This document shows, one piece after another, positions 25,097 to 37,681 of a DNA stretch of 64,000 nt (position 1 is its first letter; every line of letters starts with the position of its first letter). A program made the translations under genes and the position numbers. Origin of the DNA: Cucumis sativus. Its lineage: Eukaryota; Streptophyta; Magnoliopsida; Cucurbitales; Cucurbitaceae. Location: positions 27,469,498 to 27,533,497 of the forward strand of contig NC_026660.2 in assembly GCF_000004075.3 (NCBI RefSeq), in the 5' to 3' direction. The notes beneath the pieces are model-generated. The model made no database searches. It was not told the origin of the DNA and saw nothing but the letters and a program-made list of their open reading frames with translations.

Positions 25097-28000
25097 TCAA
25101 ATTAGAAGTATAAATTATTATTTGAGGTTGCTTAAATATAATTAATGTAGTTATGTTATGTGTGTTGACACATGATTATTAGATATGTTTAGATATGTTT
25201 GCAAGTGTAATTTTAAATTTTTCTTGATTAATGGTTGTAGGAAGACCAATTCATAATTTTGCAATCGATCATAAACAATGAATTTGAAATTGAAGGTCAA
25301 GATTAGAAGTTGTATGGCAATGATATTTTTGTTAATGTAATAATGTAACATAGTGGGGATCATATTGACCCAATTTATTAAGAAATTAGATATAATTTAT
25401 GAATAAAATTTGGAAGATATGTTTGTAGTAGTTAGCATTAGCAATAGATTCTCGTTTTGTAGTGCTCCATCCGGCCGGTCACCACTTGGGAAATTATGAA
25501 TATTAACTATACCATTACGTGAGCTCTTCATAATTATGATTACATTAATTAAGTGCTCTCTATTAATTCTTTTTAGTCTTACAAAATTATATTTATTTAT
25601 TTATTTATTTTATTTTTCATAAATATAACCCAATGAAAGGGATGAAACTAACTATTTAAAAAAAAATTCACGTTTATTCTTTCATTATCTTTCTTCTCTT
25701 TTTTCTACCGTTTTTTCTTCATTTCGATACTATTTATCGTCTTTTTTTCTTCTTCTTCAATTTTTTAAAAAATATTTTCGTTTGACCTTCTTTTCGTATT
25801 CTTTATTCTACAATTTTTCTTTTCCTTCTATCGTATTTTTTTTCTTTTTTGTAATTTTTTAAGATATAATTTGTTGAAAACGGTAAAAGAAGTAAGAGTT
25901 TTACATTTTTGTACAACATGTGCCAAAGCGTGGAACAGACAATGTTTCCATCCCCATCCTCACTCTTAATTTGCTTCTCAAATAAGTTTCACTACATTAC
26001 GATACACTCCTCTCTCTCTATCTATAAAAATCTCAACTATACTTATACATTCACACGTTCACGTATTACTCAATTTTTTTAAAATAACAAAATAAATTAA
26101 AATATTTATAAACTATAATAAAATTTTGGATTCTATAAATTATAACCACTCATACACTTTTATTACTATCTATTATTGATATAATCTAAAACTTTTGTTA
26201 TATGCCGTAAATATTTTGTTAAATTTACTATTTTCTTTTTGACAATTTCTATAAAAATATCTAATAAGTGTATGAAAATTTTAAGTTTGTGTCAATTCTT
26301 TTTTTAAAAAAAAATTATATATAATACACCATAGTATATTTGCCCCGTTTAGATGACTTTGTTTAGGGTTTTATATTTTCTAAATCTACGTTTGTTTATT
26401 CCTAAAATTCATATTGTTATTATTTTATACCTTTATTGATAAAAGCACTCAAATTTTTATTCTTTTTCCTTTCTTTTTTCTTTACAAAAGAACTATTTCT
26501 TTTTCTTTTCTAAAAGAGCGATATCTTTTCAAAATTGGCTTTTTATATAATAATAATAAAAAAAAAAGTTGGATAAGAATGGATTGGATACCAAATCAAA
26601 GAAATTTGTGGATTTTAATAAATTATGTTAAATAGGTCAAGTAGTTTAGGCATAAAAGTGCTTAAGAATGTTTATAATTCATGAGATTCAATAAAACATC
26701 AGATAGTTTGTTTGATAAAAAAGAATTTGGAGATATTTAAATCTTTATATAGTTGCAACAATAATCTTTGTATATGAATGATATGAGAATGAGTAAAATT
26801 GGAAAACTGTTTTGGAAGGAAAGTAGAATAATGTGAAAAAAAAAAAAAAAAGAAGCAATTTTCTTTCATCTATATTTCCAAGGTTGACACCATTGATGAC
26901 TTTGGGAGAAACATTGCAAAACGAGTTGTTTTCACGTAGAAATTTCTGTGCAATTTAATTTGACAGTTTTAAAAAGTTTGTTTAAAATTAAATTAAGAGT
27001 CGTCGTGGTCATCTTTTTTTAATTCATGACCCATAGTTGCATTGCTTTTTAATATTTATTATTATTCTCTTTTTACGTTGGGTCATTTCAAGGACCAAAT
27101 TTTTTCTTTTATTTTTCTGATTTTGGTTTTACTAAAATAGATTTATTCTATATTGTTTATTTCAACTTAATTACGATTTGTATGTCTAATTATGTTGTTT
27201 TTGGCTAAAACTAATTTATACAATCAATTAATATTGGTGCAATCATAAATTCATTATATTGTAAATTGGGAAGTGTACTGATGTTTTATATATTTAGAAT
27301 GAGATGTGAGACGTGTAGGTAGGATAGGATTTTGATCATAAGATGTTAGAAAATTGCTCAATTTAATCAATATGTCTCCAATTTCCTCTCTCTTTAATCA
27401 GTAAAGTGCATATGGGAACAAATGTTCACAAATATTCCATAATAATATGATAGTAATGACTTTTAAGGCAGAGTAATTTTCTCCCTTTTAGATTGACACA
27501 TCTTCTAATAGTAGAAGAGAAGAACTCATCTGAAACTTTTAATTTTCTAAAAAACTCACCAACTGCATTTCTTTGATCTAATGATGACATACAACATAAA
27601 GTCGTGCAATTCCTGTCTTATATCTATTTCTTGAACATGAATGACAAGACTTCAAATTATCTCTATGGCTCTCTTTAATATTCAACAGTGTATTGATTAC
27701 ATTTCCACATACATTTTTAACCTTCAAGTTTGAGAAAAATATCATAGAAATAATTTTTCTTCATTTTCTTTGTTTCATTTGCCTTCTCATTATTGAAGGA
27801 TTATAATTTTGAGATGTGGAGTCCTAACGATCAAATTATAACTTTTAAAATTGCAAGATTATAATTTTGAGAGGAAAACACAACTTTGTCCCACTAAACT
27901 TACGGTTTTATTATACAAGAAGAAACCATTTTTGTTTTGTGAGATTATTTATGGAAGACACTAAATTATTTTTTCAACCATATATATCACAATCTTAAGA

Positions 28001-29301
28001 CAAAATGCAACTTTTCTTCCAACGGTAAAGTATGGATTAATAAATACTAAACTCTAAATTTTATTTCCACGTGAAATTATTAATTATTGTCAAGTATTTT
28101 TTCTTCATCTACCCACCAAATGAAAAAAAATTATAAATATAACAAACTTTATATCCAATTCTTAAAGTTCATTGGTAGTAGAACATAACACTAAGCAATA
28201 GAGTTGATCACTTATAAATTTTGCTACATTTACTAGTCTTTCAAAAGTATCCACCCAATTATTAATCCTAAAAATATTACCATTATAAATATATGCAATG
28301 AATGCAGTACAATAACAACTACAGTAACAAAATGAATCTTTTTTTATACTAGAACACAAATATATTTCATTAAGTATAAAAGAAAATGTATAAGTTGGGT
28401 AGGACGATAAATCCAATTATTATTGAAAAATGATGACAAATATTAAATACAAGTAATAAGTGATAAATATAATGCAATGTCAATTAATTTGAGTGGTTCA
28501 AAAGCACATGTCACCACAAAAATTGTCACTTGGGTTCTCAATAAATATATATTAATTTATGTATATGAATATATAAATTAGATTAAAACGAAATTAATTA
28601 AGTGGCTTCTTGTTAATAAAATAAATTGACTTCACAAAAGAAAAAAAAAATTAAAGTCAATAGGGAAGTACTACACTTCAATTTACATATAATACAATGA
28701 CAACATGTAATTCTATTAAACAATGGCCTCCAAATTTGAAGAAACCAATAATGGACAAATCCACATTATTGTTGAAATTAATTCTATATTAATCAACCTA
28801 TATTCTTTTCTGTCTAAAGAAAATATAGATTAATCTTTGTTTTTTCTTTCCTTTCTCTGCTCAATAATTTGATATAAAAATAAACAGTCTTCTTATCGAT
28901 CATAAAACATAAAAGAGGTGGATTGTATTTTCAAATGTTTAATTTAAAAATAAATTACTTTTTAGAAAAATAAAGAACAGGAGACTTTGTGTAAAATAGT
29001 TTTTTGAAAAATACTTTTTCCTTTAAGTTACTTTGACCTTTTGCCTATCTCATCAAGCCACAAAATTGCATATACCAATTATTACCTTTATTATTGTTAT
29101 TTTCAATTATCAACTTGTAACTCATTGTGCCAAATTGAAGTAATCCAACTGTGATTTTTCTTTAATCAGGTCCATATATGAAAATGAATTGTCCAAATAG
29201 AGCTTGTATTAAAAAGTATAATAACAATACAACATTCAAGATTTTGACACAACTTGTAAGATCTTGAACACAATGCTACTGTCCAAACTGTTGGGATTGA
29301 A
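25097..29301. other. Long gene-free AT-rich region
   Basis: About 4.2 kb between the HIPP gene and the Tm-1-like gene. An AATAAA at 25402 could end the HIPP transcript. T-rich and CT-rich stretches (25670-25870) and A runs (26840) occur. No protein-like frame, tRNA or clear transposon terminus was recognised. Confidence 0.45.
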
Positions 29302-29318
29302 TTGGGCCTTTGGCCCAA
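29302..29318. promoter_or_regulatory. Palindromic double TGGGCC (site II) element
   Basis: TTGGGCC and its inverse GGCCCAA are separated by three bases, about 420 nt upstream of the Tm-1-like start. TGGGCC/T site II elements are bound by TCP factors in promoters of plant housekeeping genes. Role here is inferred from sequence and position only. Confidence 0.4.
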
Positions 29319-29737
29319 AACAAAAGGCAAGGAAAACATTTTGAAGGAAAAGCAGTTGTCTTACATGGATGGAAAGATTTCATTGGTTAAAGGGGTTGTT
29401 TACATACAAAAGTAATTTGCATGAGAAGTTGAGAACTCTCAATGTGATTATGGTAGAAGTTGAAACTTTCCTCACATGCGCATGCGTTGCCATCATTGGC
29501 AACTTCCACTATTTGGGCTCCCAGTGTTAACAACGTTATGTGACACCCAACCCAAAGCCGAAAATCATATTTTAGCGTATCCTTGAAAGAAGAATACAAA
29601 AGGAAACAAACCCTTTCGATTGCTTTTCTGGAAGAAACTAAAACCTTTTCCCCTTCTCTCTTTTACAACACATACTGAAGTGTGTATACCTACCTGAGTC
29701 GGTAGTTGGAAGCTCCAAGAACGAAAAAGCCGTAAAA

Positions 29738-32700
29738 ATGGCGACACCATTTCAAACCAAAACTCCCCGAGTTTTCTGTATCGCGACGGCCGATACTAAG
29801 CTTGACGAGCTCCGATTCATTTCCCATTCCGTTCGATGCAACCTCAATTCCTTCTCTACTGCTTCTTCTTCTTTCAAGGTTTCACTTCTTCAACCTCTTT
29901 CCTCTACAACTTTATGTAAAAACTTTTCATATGCATTGTCTTGTTTTCTGTGGATTTGGTTCAAGTTGTGCTTTCAACTTTGATTGTTTAAACTATTGGA
30001 GCTAAACGACGTTACTTCGATCTCCAAATTTGTATAATTCTCACTTTATCTGGCTGTAAACAGAATCTTCGTTGTTGATTAAGGATTCCCTCCGTTTTGT
30101 TTGTATTGACTGCGTGTGGTTACGGAAATGTCAGGTTGAAGTGACGATTGTTGATGTTTCTACCAGTAATCAGAAAGGGATCGAGAGTTTGGATGATTTT
30201 TTCTTCGTGTCGAGGGAGGAAGTCCTCTCTTGCTCTAATCTCACTGGAAATCATCTTCCCGATGATCGAGGAAAAGCAATTTCGATAATGAGTAAAGCAC
30301 TTGAATCTTATCTTAGTAAAGCCAAGGAGGATGGGATTATTGCTGGAGTTATAGGACTTGGAGGCAGTGGAGGGACGTCTCTCATATCCTCTGCGTTACA
30401 ATCTCTTCAAATTGGCATACCTAAGCTTATCGTCTCGACGGTTGCGAGTGGTCAGACAGAATCTTATATCGGGACATCTGATGTGATACTTTTCCCGTCC
30501 ATAGTGGATGTGTGTGGGATTAATTGTGTCAGTAGGGTTATTTTATCCAATGCTGGTGCTGCATTTGCTGGAATGGTGGTTGGACGACTTGGGACGCTGA
30601 AAGATTCTTGTGATTCCAATGAAAAACCAACAGTGGGTTTAACGATGTTTGGGGTTACGACTCCCTGTGTCAATGCTGTTAAAGAACGATTGCTTAAAGA
30701 GGGATACGAAACCCTTGTTTTTCATGCTACTGGGGTTGGAGGGAAAGCAATGGAATCGCTGGTCAGAGAGGGATTTATACAGGTGCTTTTATCAAGAGAA
30801 TTATTTTATTTCAAGTGGCTACATGTTAAGATCTGTGAGTTAACTGCCAAATAGGAAAACATAATGCATGTTGACTTGTTGATTATTGCAAACCAGAGCC
30901 TTGCCTCTGACAATGTCGGCTGCTGGTTAAGTTGCCTCAAAACTTACATGCACAATAAAATAGTAAGCAGGGAATGGTTTTATGTATTATTGAAAAATAA
31001 ATATATTTTTTTGTGAAAGAAATAAGTTTATTGTTTATTAAATCATTTGAACTCGAACATGTTTACCTGTACTCTCTCAAAAAATGTTGTCTTATTAGTG
31101 GATGAAAGAAAACCATGAGGGTCAGTAATCCCATCCCATCCCCCCAATTGGAGATAACTTGATCATTAACAGGTTTTTTTTATTTTTTTTTATATTATTT
31201 TTTTCTGGCTGAACATTCCCTTTCTATATGTCGCCTAGGGTGTCTTGGACATCACAACCACAGAGGTCGCTGACTATTTAATAGGAGGTGTCATGGCTTG
31301 TGACAGTACCCGCTTTGATGCCATTATAGAGAAGAAGATCCCATTAGTTCTAAGTGTGGGAGCAGTGGATATGGTGAACTTTGGATCCAAAGATACAATA
31401 CCCTCAAATTTTCACGGAAGGAATATATATGAACATAATAAACAGGTGATTTTTCTATGAGGTTCTGTTTTGTTTGTTTTTTGGCAATTTATTTCATTGA
31501 CTTTTGACATTGTAATATCTCAAATTAACTATTTGTCTCTCTTGTTCAATTTAGGACAGTAAGTTAGCATCCACTACTCTTTATGATCAGATTTGTTGAA
31601 GTTTTTCATACCTGTCTCCATGCTAGCTGGAAATAGTTCGTTTATGTTTCTCTTCATTCATACTGAACAAGGAAACTGATAACTTTTCAGGTTTCTCTCA
31701 TGCGAACTACGGTGGAAGAGAACAGAAAAATTGCTCATTTTATAGCTGATAAGATCAACAATTCATCGGCAAAGGTTCGTGTTTGCCTGCCACAGAATGG
31801 CGTATCTGCTCTGGATGCACAAGGGAAGTCATTTTATGATCCTGAGGCTACTGCTACTCTTATAGAGGAACTACAGCGAGCTATTCAGTTAAATAATGAT
31901 AGGCAGGTAGTTAAGTTATGTACAGTTACTTTTAATTATAAATACCCTGTAACTCTCTCTGAAAAGATATAAAAAATAACACTCCCATTCTTGAGAAATT
32001 CTCTCCATTCTGTATTCTTTCACTAGTAAAGTTATTATTATCGAGTTCTTCTCTTTGTTGACCGATCCTCAGCTGTGTGTTGTAAAGCTTAAAGCTCTTT
32101 ATGATACAGGTGAAGGTATATCCTTATCATATTAATGATCCTGAGTTCGCTGAGGTATTGGTTAACTCATTCTTGGAAATTACTTCAAAAGATACGGACT
32201 CATGTGGCCCAAAACTTGTTTTAGCTGAAACTAGTCGAGACCTTCGAAAGGACTTCATTTCTGAGTCCAATTTGTCTGCCAATGAAAACATTACATACAG
32301 TCTTAGTGACTTCCCAGAGGCAAGACCAGGTTATTACCAATGTCATTTGCTTGACCTTTAAGTGTAAGAAAGCATACAATTTCGGTAATTAGTTTTTCTG
32401 GGCTGCTTAATCTGATTATGTCAATAAACAGAAACTTTGCGAAGAACACGAATGATATTGGGGAACTTGAAAGCTCAAATACTTAAAGGAGTTCCCATAA
32501 TAGGGGCTGGTGCAGGCACTGGGATATCTGCCAAGTTTGAAGAAGTTGGTGGTGTTGATCTGATAGTAGTGTACAATTCAGGGCGGTTTCGCATGGCTGG
32601 GAGGGGTTCTTTAGCAGGTTTGCTGCCTTTTGCCGATGCTAATGCCATAGTGCTTGAAATGGCCAATGAAGTATTGCCTGTAAGTTCTATCTTCTATGCA

Positions 32701-35030
32701 CCTGCTGATTCACAAAGTTAATTCTAGGAATTGTATCTACAAATTGATCGACCCTTTGCAAGCATACAATTTTGAAGAATAAATTGTATAAATATATTTC
32801 TGTATATATGAACATTGGAAGTAATTTTGTGTTGCCTAGAACTGAAATCGGTTTATCGATAAAGGAGGAATTTATTGGACATTGAAATTACTTGAAAGGA
32901 TTTTTCTAGTCAAGCACTGTGATATACCCAGTGGAAGTGGAGATCTTGAATGTGGAACATTATTTATATCAGTAGATTAGGAAGTCTCCAGATAACCTGA
33001 GTGAGAGATGTTAACCTTTTTGATTTGTCAATAATGTTGGAACGTACATTCAGATTATTTGGGTATTTTGAATGTTGTCTTTATTTTTTTATATTAGATG
33101 TCATATCATATTTTATAGTTTTCTTTAGTTTTGCATTCTTAATCCTGATGAATATAAAACTTGTGTCATAAATATGTGTAGGTGGTGAAGACAGTTCCCG
33201 TGCTTGCTGGAGTATGTGCTTCTGATCCATTTCGTCGAATGGATTACATTCTAAAGCAGGTGGAGTCAATTGGATTCTCTGGAGTGCAGAATTTTCCTAC
33301 CGTTGGATTGTTTGATGGTAACTTCAGACAAAACCTTGAAGAAACAGGAATGGGATATGGGTAGGCTGTATATTATGGAATCAAATATTATACCCCCAAA
33401 TCATTCTTCAATATTGTATCTTACATGGATCTTTTTTAATCAGATTGGAGGTCAAGATGATTGAGAGGGCCCACAAAATGGGTCTCTTGACAACCCCATA
33501 TGCCTTTAACGAAGATGAAGCCTTAGACATGGCAAAGGCCGGTGCAGACATTATAGTTGCCCATATGGGACTCACTACCTCTGGATCTATCGGAGCCAAA
33601 ACTGCACTCTCAATGGAGGAAAGTGTAGTCCGTGTACAGGCAATAGCAGATGCTGCTCGTAGGATCAATTCTAATGTTTTAGTGCTCTGCCATGGAGGTA
33701 CCATCTCTGAACTATAATAATGGTTGATTAACTTTCACAACTTAACTACTTTACTGCACTCAAGTGTTTGAATCTTTCATAATCCTGTCCATTGGTCCAA
33801 CACTCAACACAGAGACTCTATTATAAGCTGGGATTATGTGGTAAAACATACAAATATTGCCACAGTTGGTAATAAATGCTATCAGCTCTCTCTATAGGAG
33901 TTTCAGAACCACTTCTGGGAAGATTGCAGTGCTAAAATGATAAATACAAAAAGTATATGTATATATAGCTTAAATGAGAGATTGTGAGCATCTTCGTCTA
34001 ATAATTGAAGGATACACTGGTGATGATTGGGCAGATCAATCTTAGATAGAAGTCTTAGCATAGCTAGGCTAGTGCATGTTGGAGAAAACCTTGTTGAGTT
34101 TAGACTTCAGAGCTATTGCCTGAGGGTACAATCATTCAATAGAGTTGAAAGAACTTAGTAGACTGCCAATAAACTCATGATTCAGTTCCAACAAAATTGG
34201 ACAAATTATGTTGAGATTTATCAAGATTTGAGTTTTATCTCCCTCCTCTCTCTCAAAAGCTGCACCAACACTGCTAAGTGTCAGTGTCCGACACATGTGT
34301 CTGACACATCAGCTGGGGTGTCAATTATTTTATCATCGTTTTTCTAATTTCAGACACGTCCTGACACGTCTGAGACACTGAACCTGGAGATCTGGAAAAA
34401 AAGTTAATTAAAACTAACATTAAAAGCCCAGCCCAAAGACTGACGATCAACTCCACATTTTAGGGTTATTACGATTGTCTCTGTCCTTTTCTTTCCTCAA
34501 AAACAGACATCTCACAGCCACGATATCCCTCGTTTCTCCACTTTCAAAACACTCACGCCCAAACCTTCATGCATAAATTAATTAATGAATTTAATGGTGT
34601 TTAACTTAATATGTTGATGTTTTTACGTAGAATATTTCACAATATGCACGATATATATTTATATATTTTATTATTTTTAATAAAAGAAAAATAGCCCACC
34701 ATGTCGTGTCCTTCCTAGGTTAAAAAGCCAACAAAAGTGTACACAAAGTCTCTATGTTTAATGGTTTCTTTTTATGCTAACTGCGTGCATAAGAATGTAA
34801 TTACTCATTCGTGAAATGCACGAAAATGAAAAGATGAAGAATTACTTGAATATTAAAATTATGTAATGGTACTTTCAGGTCCTATATCGGGGCCTGCTGA
34901 AGCAGCATTCATTCTGAAGAGAACGAAGGGAGTTCATGGATTCTATGGTGCATCCAGCATAGAGAGGCTACCGGTAGAACAAGCAATAACTAGCACTGTC
35001 CAACAGTACAAATCGATTTCAATGACATAA
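29738..35030 (+). CDS. Tm-1-like protein (UPF0261 / TIM-barrel)
   Basis: Nine exons: 29738-29878, 30135-30782, 31239-31445, 31691-31906, 32110-32329, 32432-32679, 33182-33360, 33444-33697, 34879-35030. All borders are GT-AG and phases agree, giving 754 residues, the length of tomato Tm-1. Marks shared with Tm-1 include [17 protein letters not shown] near the start, [113 protein letters not shown] and the end VQQYKSIS. The N-terminal part is a UPF0261 domain and the C-terminal part a TIM-barrel domain. Tomato Tm-1 binds tobamovirus replication protein and blocks RNA replication; most plants keep a homolog whose everyday role is unknown. Whether this allele blocks any virus cannot be told. Intron 8 (33698-34878) is enlarged by repeat-like DNA. 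No frame damage is seen. Confidence 0.95.
34255..34740. mobile_element. Repeat-like insertion in intron 8 of the Tm-1-like gene
   Basis: This block differs from the rest of the intron. It carries nested near-palindromes (GTGTCCGACACATGTGTC, GACACGTCCTGACACGTC) followed by a less AT-rich stretch. Variants of the CGTGTCCGACACG palindrome are common at the ends of non-autonomous plant transposons. Boundaries and superfamily are not resolved. Confidence 0.35.
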
Positions 35031-36526
35031 ATTTTTGAAGTGTAGCCCTTTATGAGCTTCATACTTGGTATGTATATTTCACTAATAACCAGACCAACAA
35101 AATTACTAAACCTGAAAAGTTCAATATCCTATATTATCAATACATTATTGATAGACGTAAAAGTTGTTTGATATTTGATACACAATTAATTAATATGTGT
35201 GATCATTCTCAAAAAATTGTTTGATATGTAATGATATATACATACAATCCTTAGATTTTATAAACGTACAAATAAAATCATTGAGATCATACTAGCTATT
35301 TCATGTAATTTAAGTTATGTAGATACTTTCTTTTCCTTTTTCCCCCTTAATTACAATTTTAGATATATTTCAGTTTCAACAAATTATTGAGATCTGATTA
35401 TTATTGTTTTCAAACTCAATGTCAAATAAAAGCTTTGGATTGAAATTTGAGAATTTAGAAATTGAAAATACCCCTCGGAAAAGCTTGAAGAAATATCCAC
35501 GATTTTTCTTTATCTGCTAAAAAAAATTCCATATATATTGCCAATATGTTGCAACTTTGTTAGTAAAAGAAAGAAAAAAAAGATGTCACCTCCCTTTTTC
35601 CATCTCTATTAAATTTGTAATTTTATGAACATATCTTGATTTTTTAATCCTTACATACATATAACACATAAGACCTATATTATGGATAACATAGGCAAAA
35701 ATAAATCATATTCGGATGAAATATATCATATCAATTATAAATGGTTGCTATTATATGCGTGATATAAAAGGTATCAATGATGTATCTATATCACTCTTAT
35801 ACTCCATATTAAACAAAATTATTACATTTTAGTTTAGTAACTGAATATCATTTAAGAAAAACCATACTTTGTCCGGAGATATTTTATTGCTTGATATGTC
35901 TAGATATAATCAATATATCATATAAACATTGATTATAGGACTTATAGTTAATAAATATCCATCAAACATATTAGTTTTTATTTCAAACATCTCACAACCA
36001 TTGCCCTTACTTCGTGTATTCCAAAAATTTAACATAACACATATATAACTAGGTTTGGTGCTATTGTGTTAGATGAGACAAGAGTTAAAGATGTGGTGTG
36101 TAGTTTTCAAGAATCTTATCTTTTAAATTACGCTTAAAATTGATACATCTATTTATATTCATATAGCTTAAGCCATGAACCTAAAAGCTATACATTATAA
36201 TTAATTATATAACTGATATCTTTTTTGTTAATCTCTCGAAAAAAATCATCGATCCTTAGAGGCTACAATTCGAAGATAATTAACTTCTAATTCTCCGCGC
36301 CGCTGATAATGAGGTTAATATATATTACTTTAAGTAATCAATCCTATTCCGTACACGCTTTCTATAATTACTCATTTTCCAACCCCTTTTTTCTCTTTTC
36401 TTTCGTTCATCTCCCGCAATTCCTCTGCTTCTACGGCTTTCTTAAGCGGTTTCCGACGGCTTAGAGTGCTTGACAATATCTTATTGTTAAACATTCTGTA
36501 ATTACGGAAAGAATCGGAATCAAGTG
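35031..36526. other. Intergenic region downstream of the Tm-1-like gene
   Basis: Holds the 3' UTR of the preceding gene and AT-rich DNA. The end (36280-36480) is pyrimidine-rich and resembles a 5' leader, but no gene follows it except the decayed PRL1 copy. Confidence 0.45.
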
Positions 36527-36991
36527 ACCACGTCGGTCATAAGTGGCCACCTAAGTTGTGTAACATCTACTGCATTTGATCCAAGTAACATGGTGATTTT
36601 GTACTGGTTCAGTAGATCGTACCATCGAGATTTGAGATGTTGTAACTGCTAAGTTAAAACTCACACTGACTGCCCCTACTTATCAAATACGAGGTATTGA
36701 ATAGCTAATAATGATGAAGAACGAGTCAAGTGGAGGTGACAATGGTATTTTATGGTTCTGGGATTGGAAGACTGCTTATAACTTTCAGCAATCACAAACA
36801 ATTGCTCAACCTAGCTCGTTGGATAGTGAAGCTGGGATTTATGCTCTCTCCTATGACATAGCTGGTTCGAGGCTTGTAACTTGTGAAGCCGATAAAACTA
36901 TTAGATGTGGAGAGAAGATGAAAGTGCTACCCCTATAACTCATTATCTCTTCAAAAATATCAAGCCATCCAAAGATACACGAAGATTCTAG
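36527..36991 (+). pseudogene. PRL1-like WD40 pseudogene, internally deleted
   Basis: Two pieces of a PRL1 (pleiotropic regulatory locus 1, a WD40 subunit of the NineTeen spliceosome complex) homolog in the right order. The first (about 36527-36672) reads VISGHL and TAFDPSN, then after a frame change FCTGSVDRTIEI, a stop in place of the WD Trp, and DVVTAKLKLTLT. The second (about 36700-36991) reads GDNGILWFWDWK, SEAGIYALSYDIAGSRLVTC and EADKTI, then after a one-base shift MWREDESATPITHY up to a stop at 36989-36991. The four middle WD repeats are missing. A stop, frameshifts and deletion make it a pseudogene. Introns seem absent within the pieces, which would fit a retrocopy, but the pieces are short. 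Confidence 0.75.
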
Positions 36992-37681
36992 GCTTAGTTT
37001 TTCTTCTTTTTTTTTTTTTTTTTTGTAAATATAATCAATAACGTTTGTGAATTCTTTGGAAATTAGTCAATTTTCCTTAGAACATTGTAATTGTCATGTT
37101 TCTATTTTCTATTACAAACTACAAAGTACAGAATATTTGTAGTCTTGTGGCTATTCACATGAGAAGTTTTCTATAGAAACGTATAGAATATTTTCGTTCT
37201 TGTGTAGTGGACATGTATATCATATAACATTGAAACGTTAACGTTATCAAGCACTACATACATATTCACACCATAAATATAAGAATATTTTAAAAAAATA
37301 CATACTTCAATGGAGAATCGAGAGAAAAGCCTTTGTGCAAAATCAAACCTAACAGGTAACTTGATCTTATGGAGTGCATGACAAATGACAAGTAGGAACT
37401 CTTGCTTAACTTAGTTTTCTCTAATTATAGTGGAATTCATATAGACTCCAGTAATAGTTTTTTTGTTCACACTGCAGCGTTGCAAAGTTCCTTTTTGTCT
37501 TTTTTTCTTCTAATTTGCTTTTCTGTGAAGCTTAGAAAAGAGTGGATAATTAGAGGCCATGATAATGCATATTATCCACCTGCTTCCTCACATTTTATCT
37601 CATTGCCATGGATTAGAATCTTGCTGCTCGTATCTACACCTATACCTGATATAAAATTCCTCCATTTATGCTTGTCCCATC
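36992..37681. other. Intergenic DNA between PRL1 pseudogene and P450
   Basis: A T run follows the pseudogene (about 37006-37024). The rest is AT-rich and holds the 3' flank of the minus-strand P450. No gene seen. Confidence 0.45.

Noticed and set aside
26090-26300. Possible further MITE of the TTTGCTATAT type
   Set aside because: Shares general AT-rich character but no clear matching terminal repeats were found.
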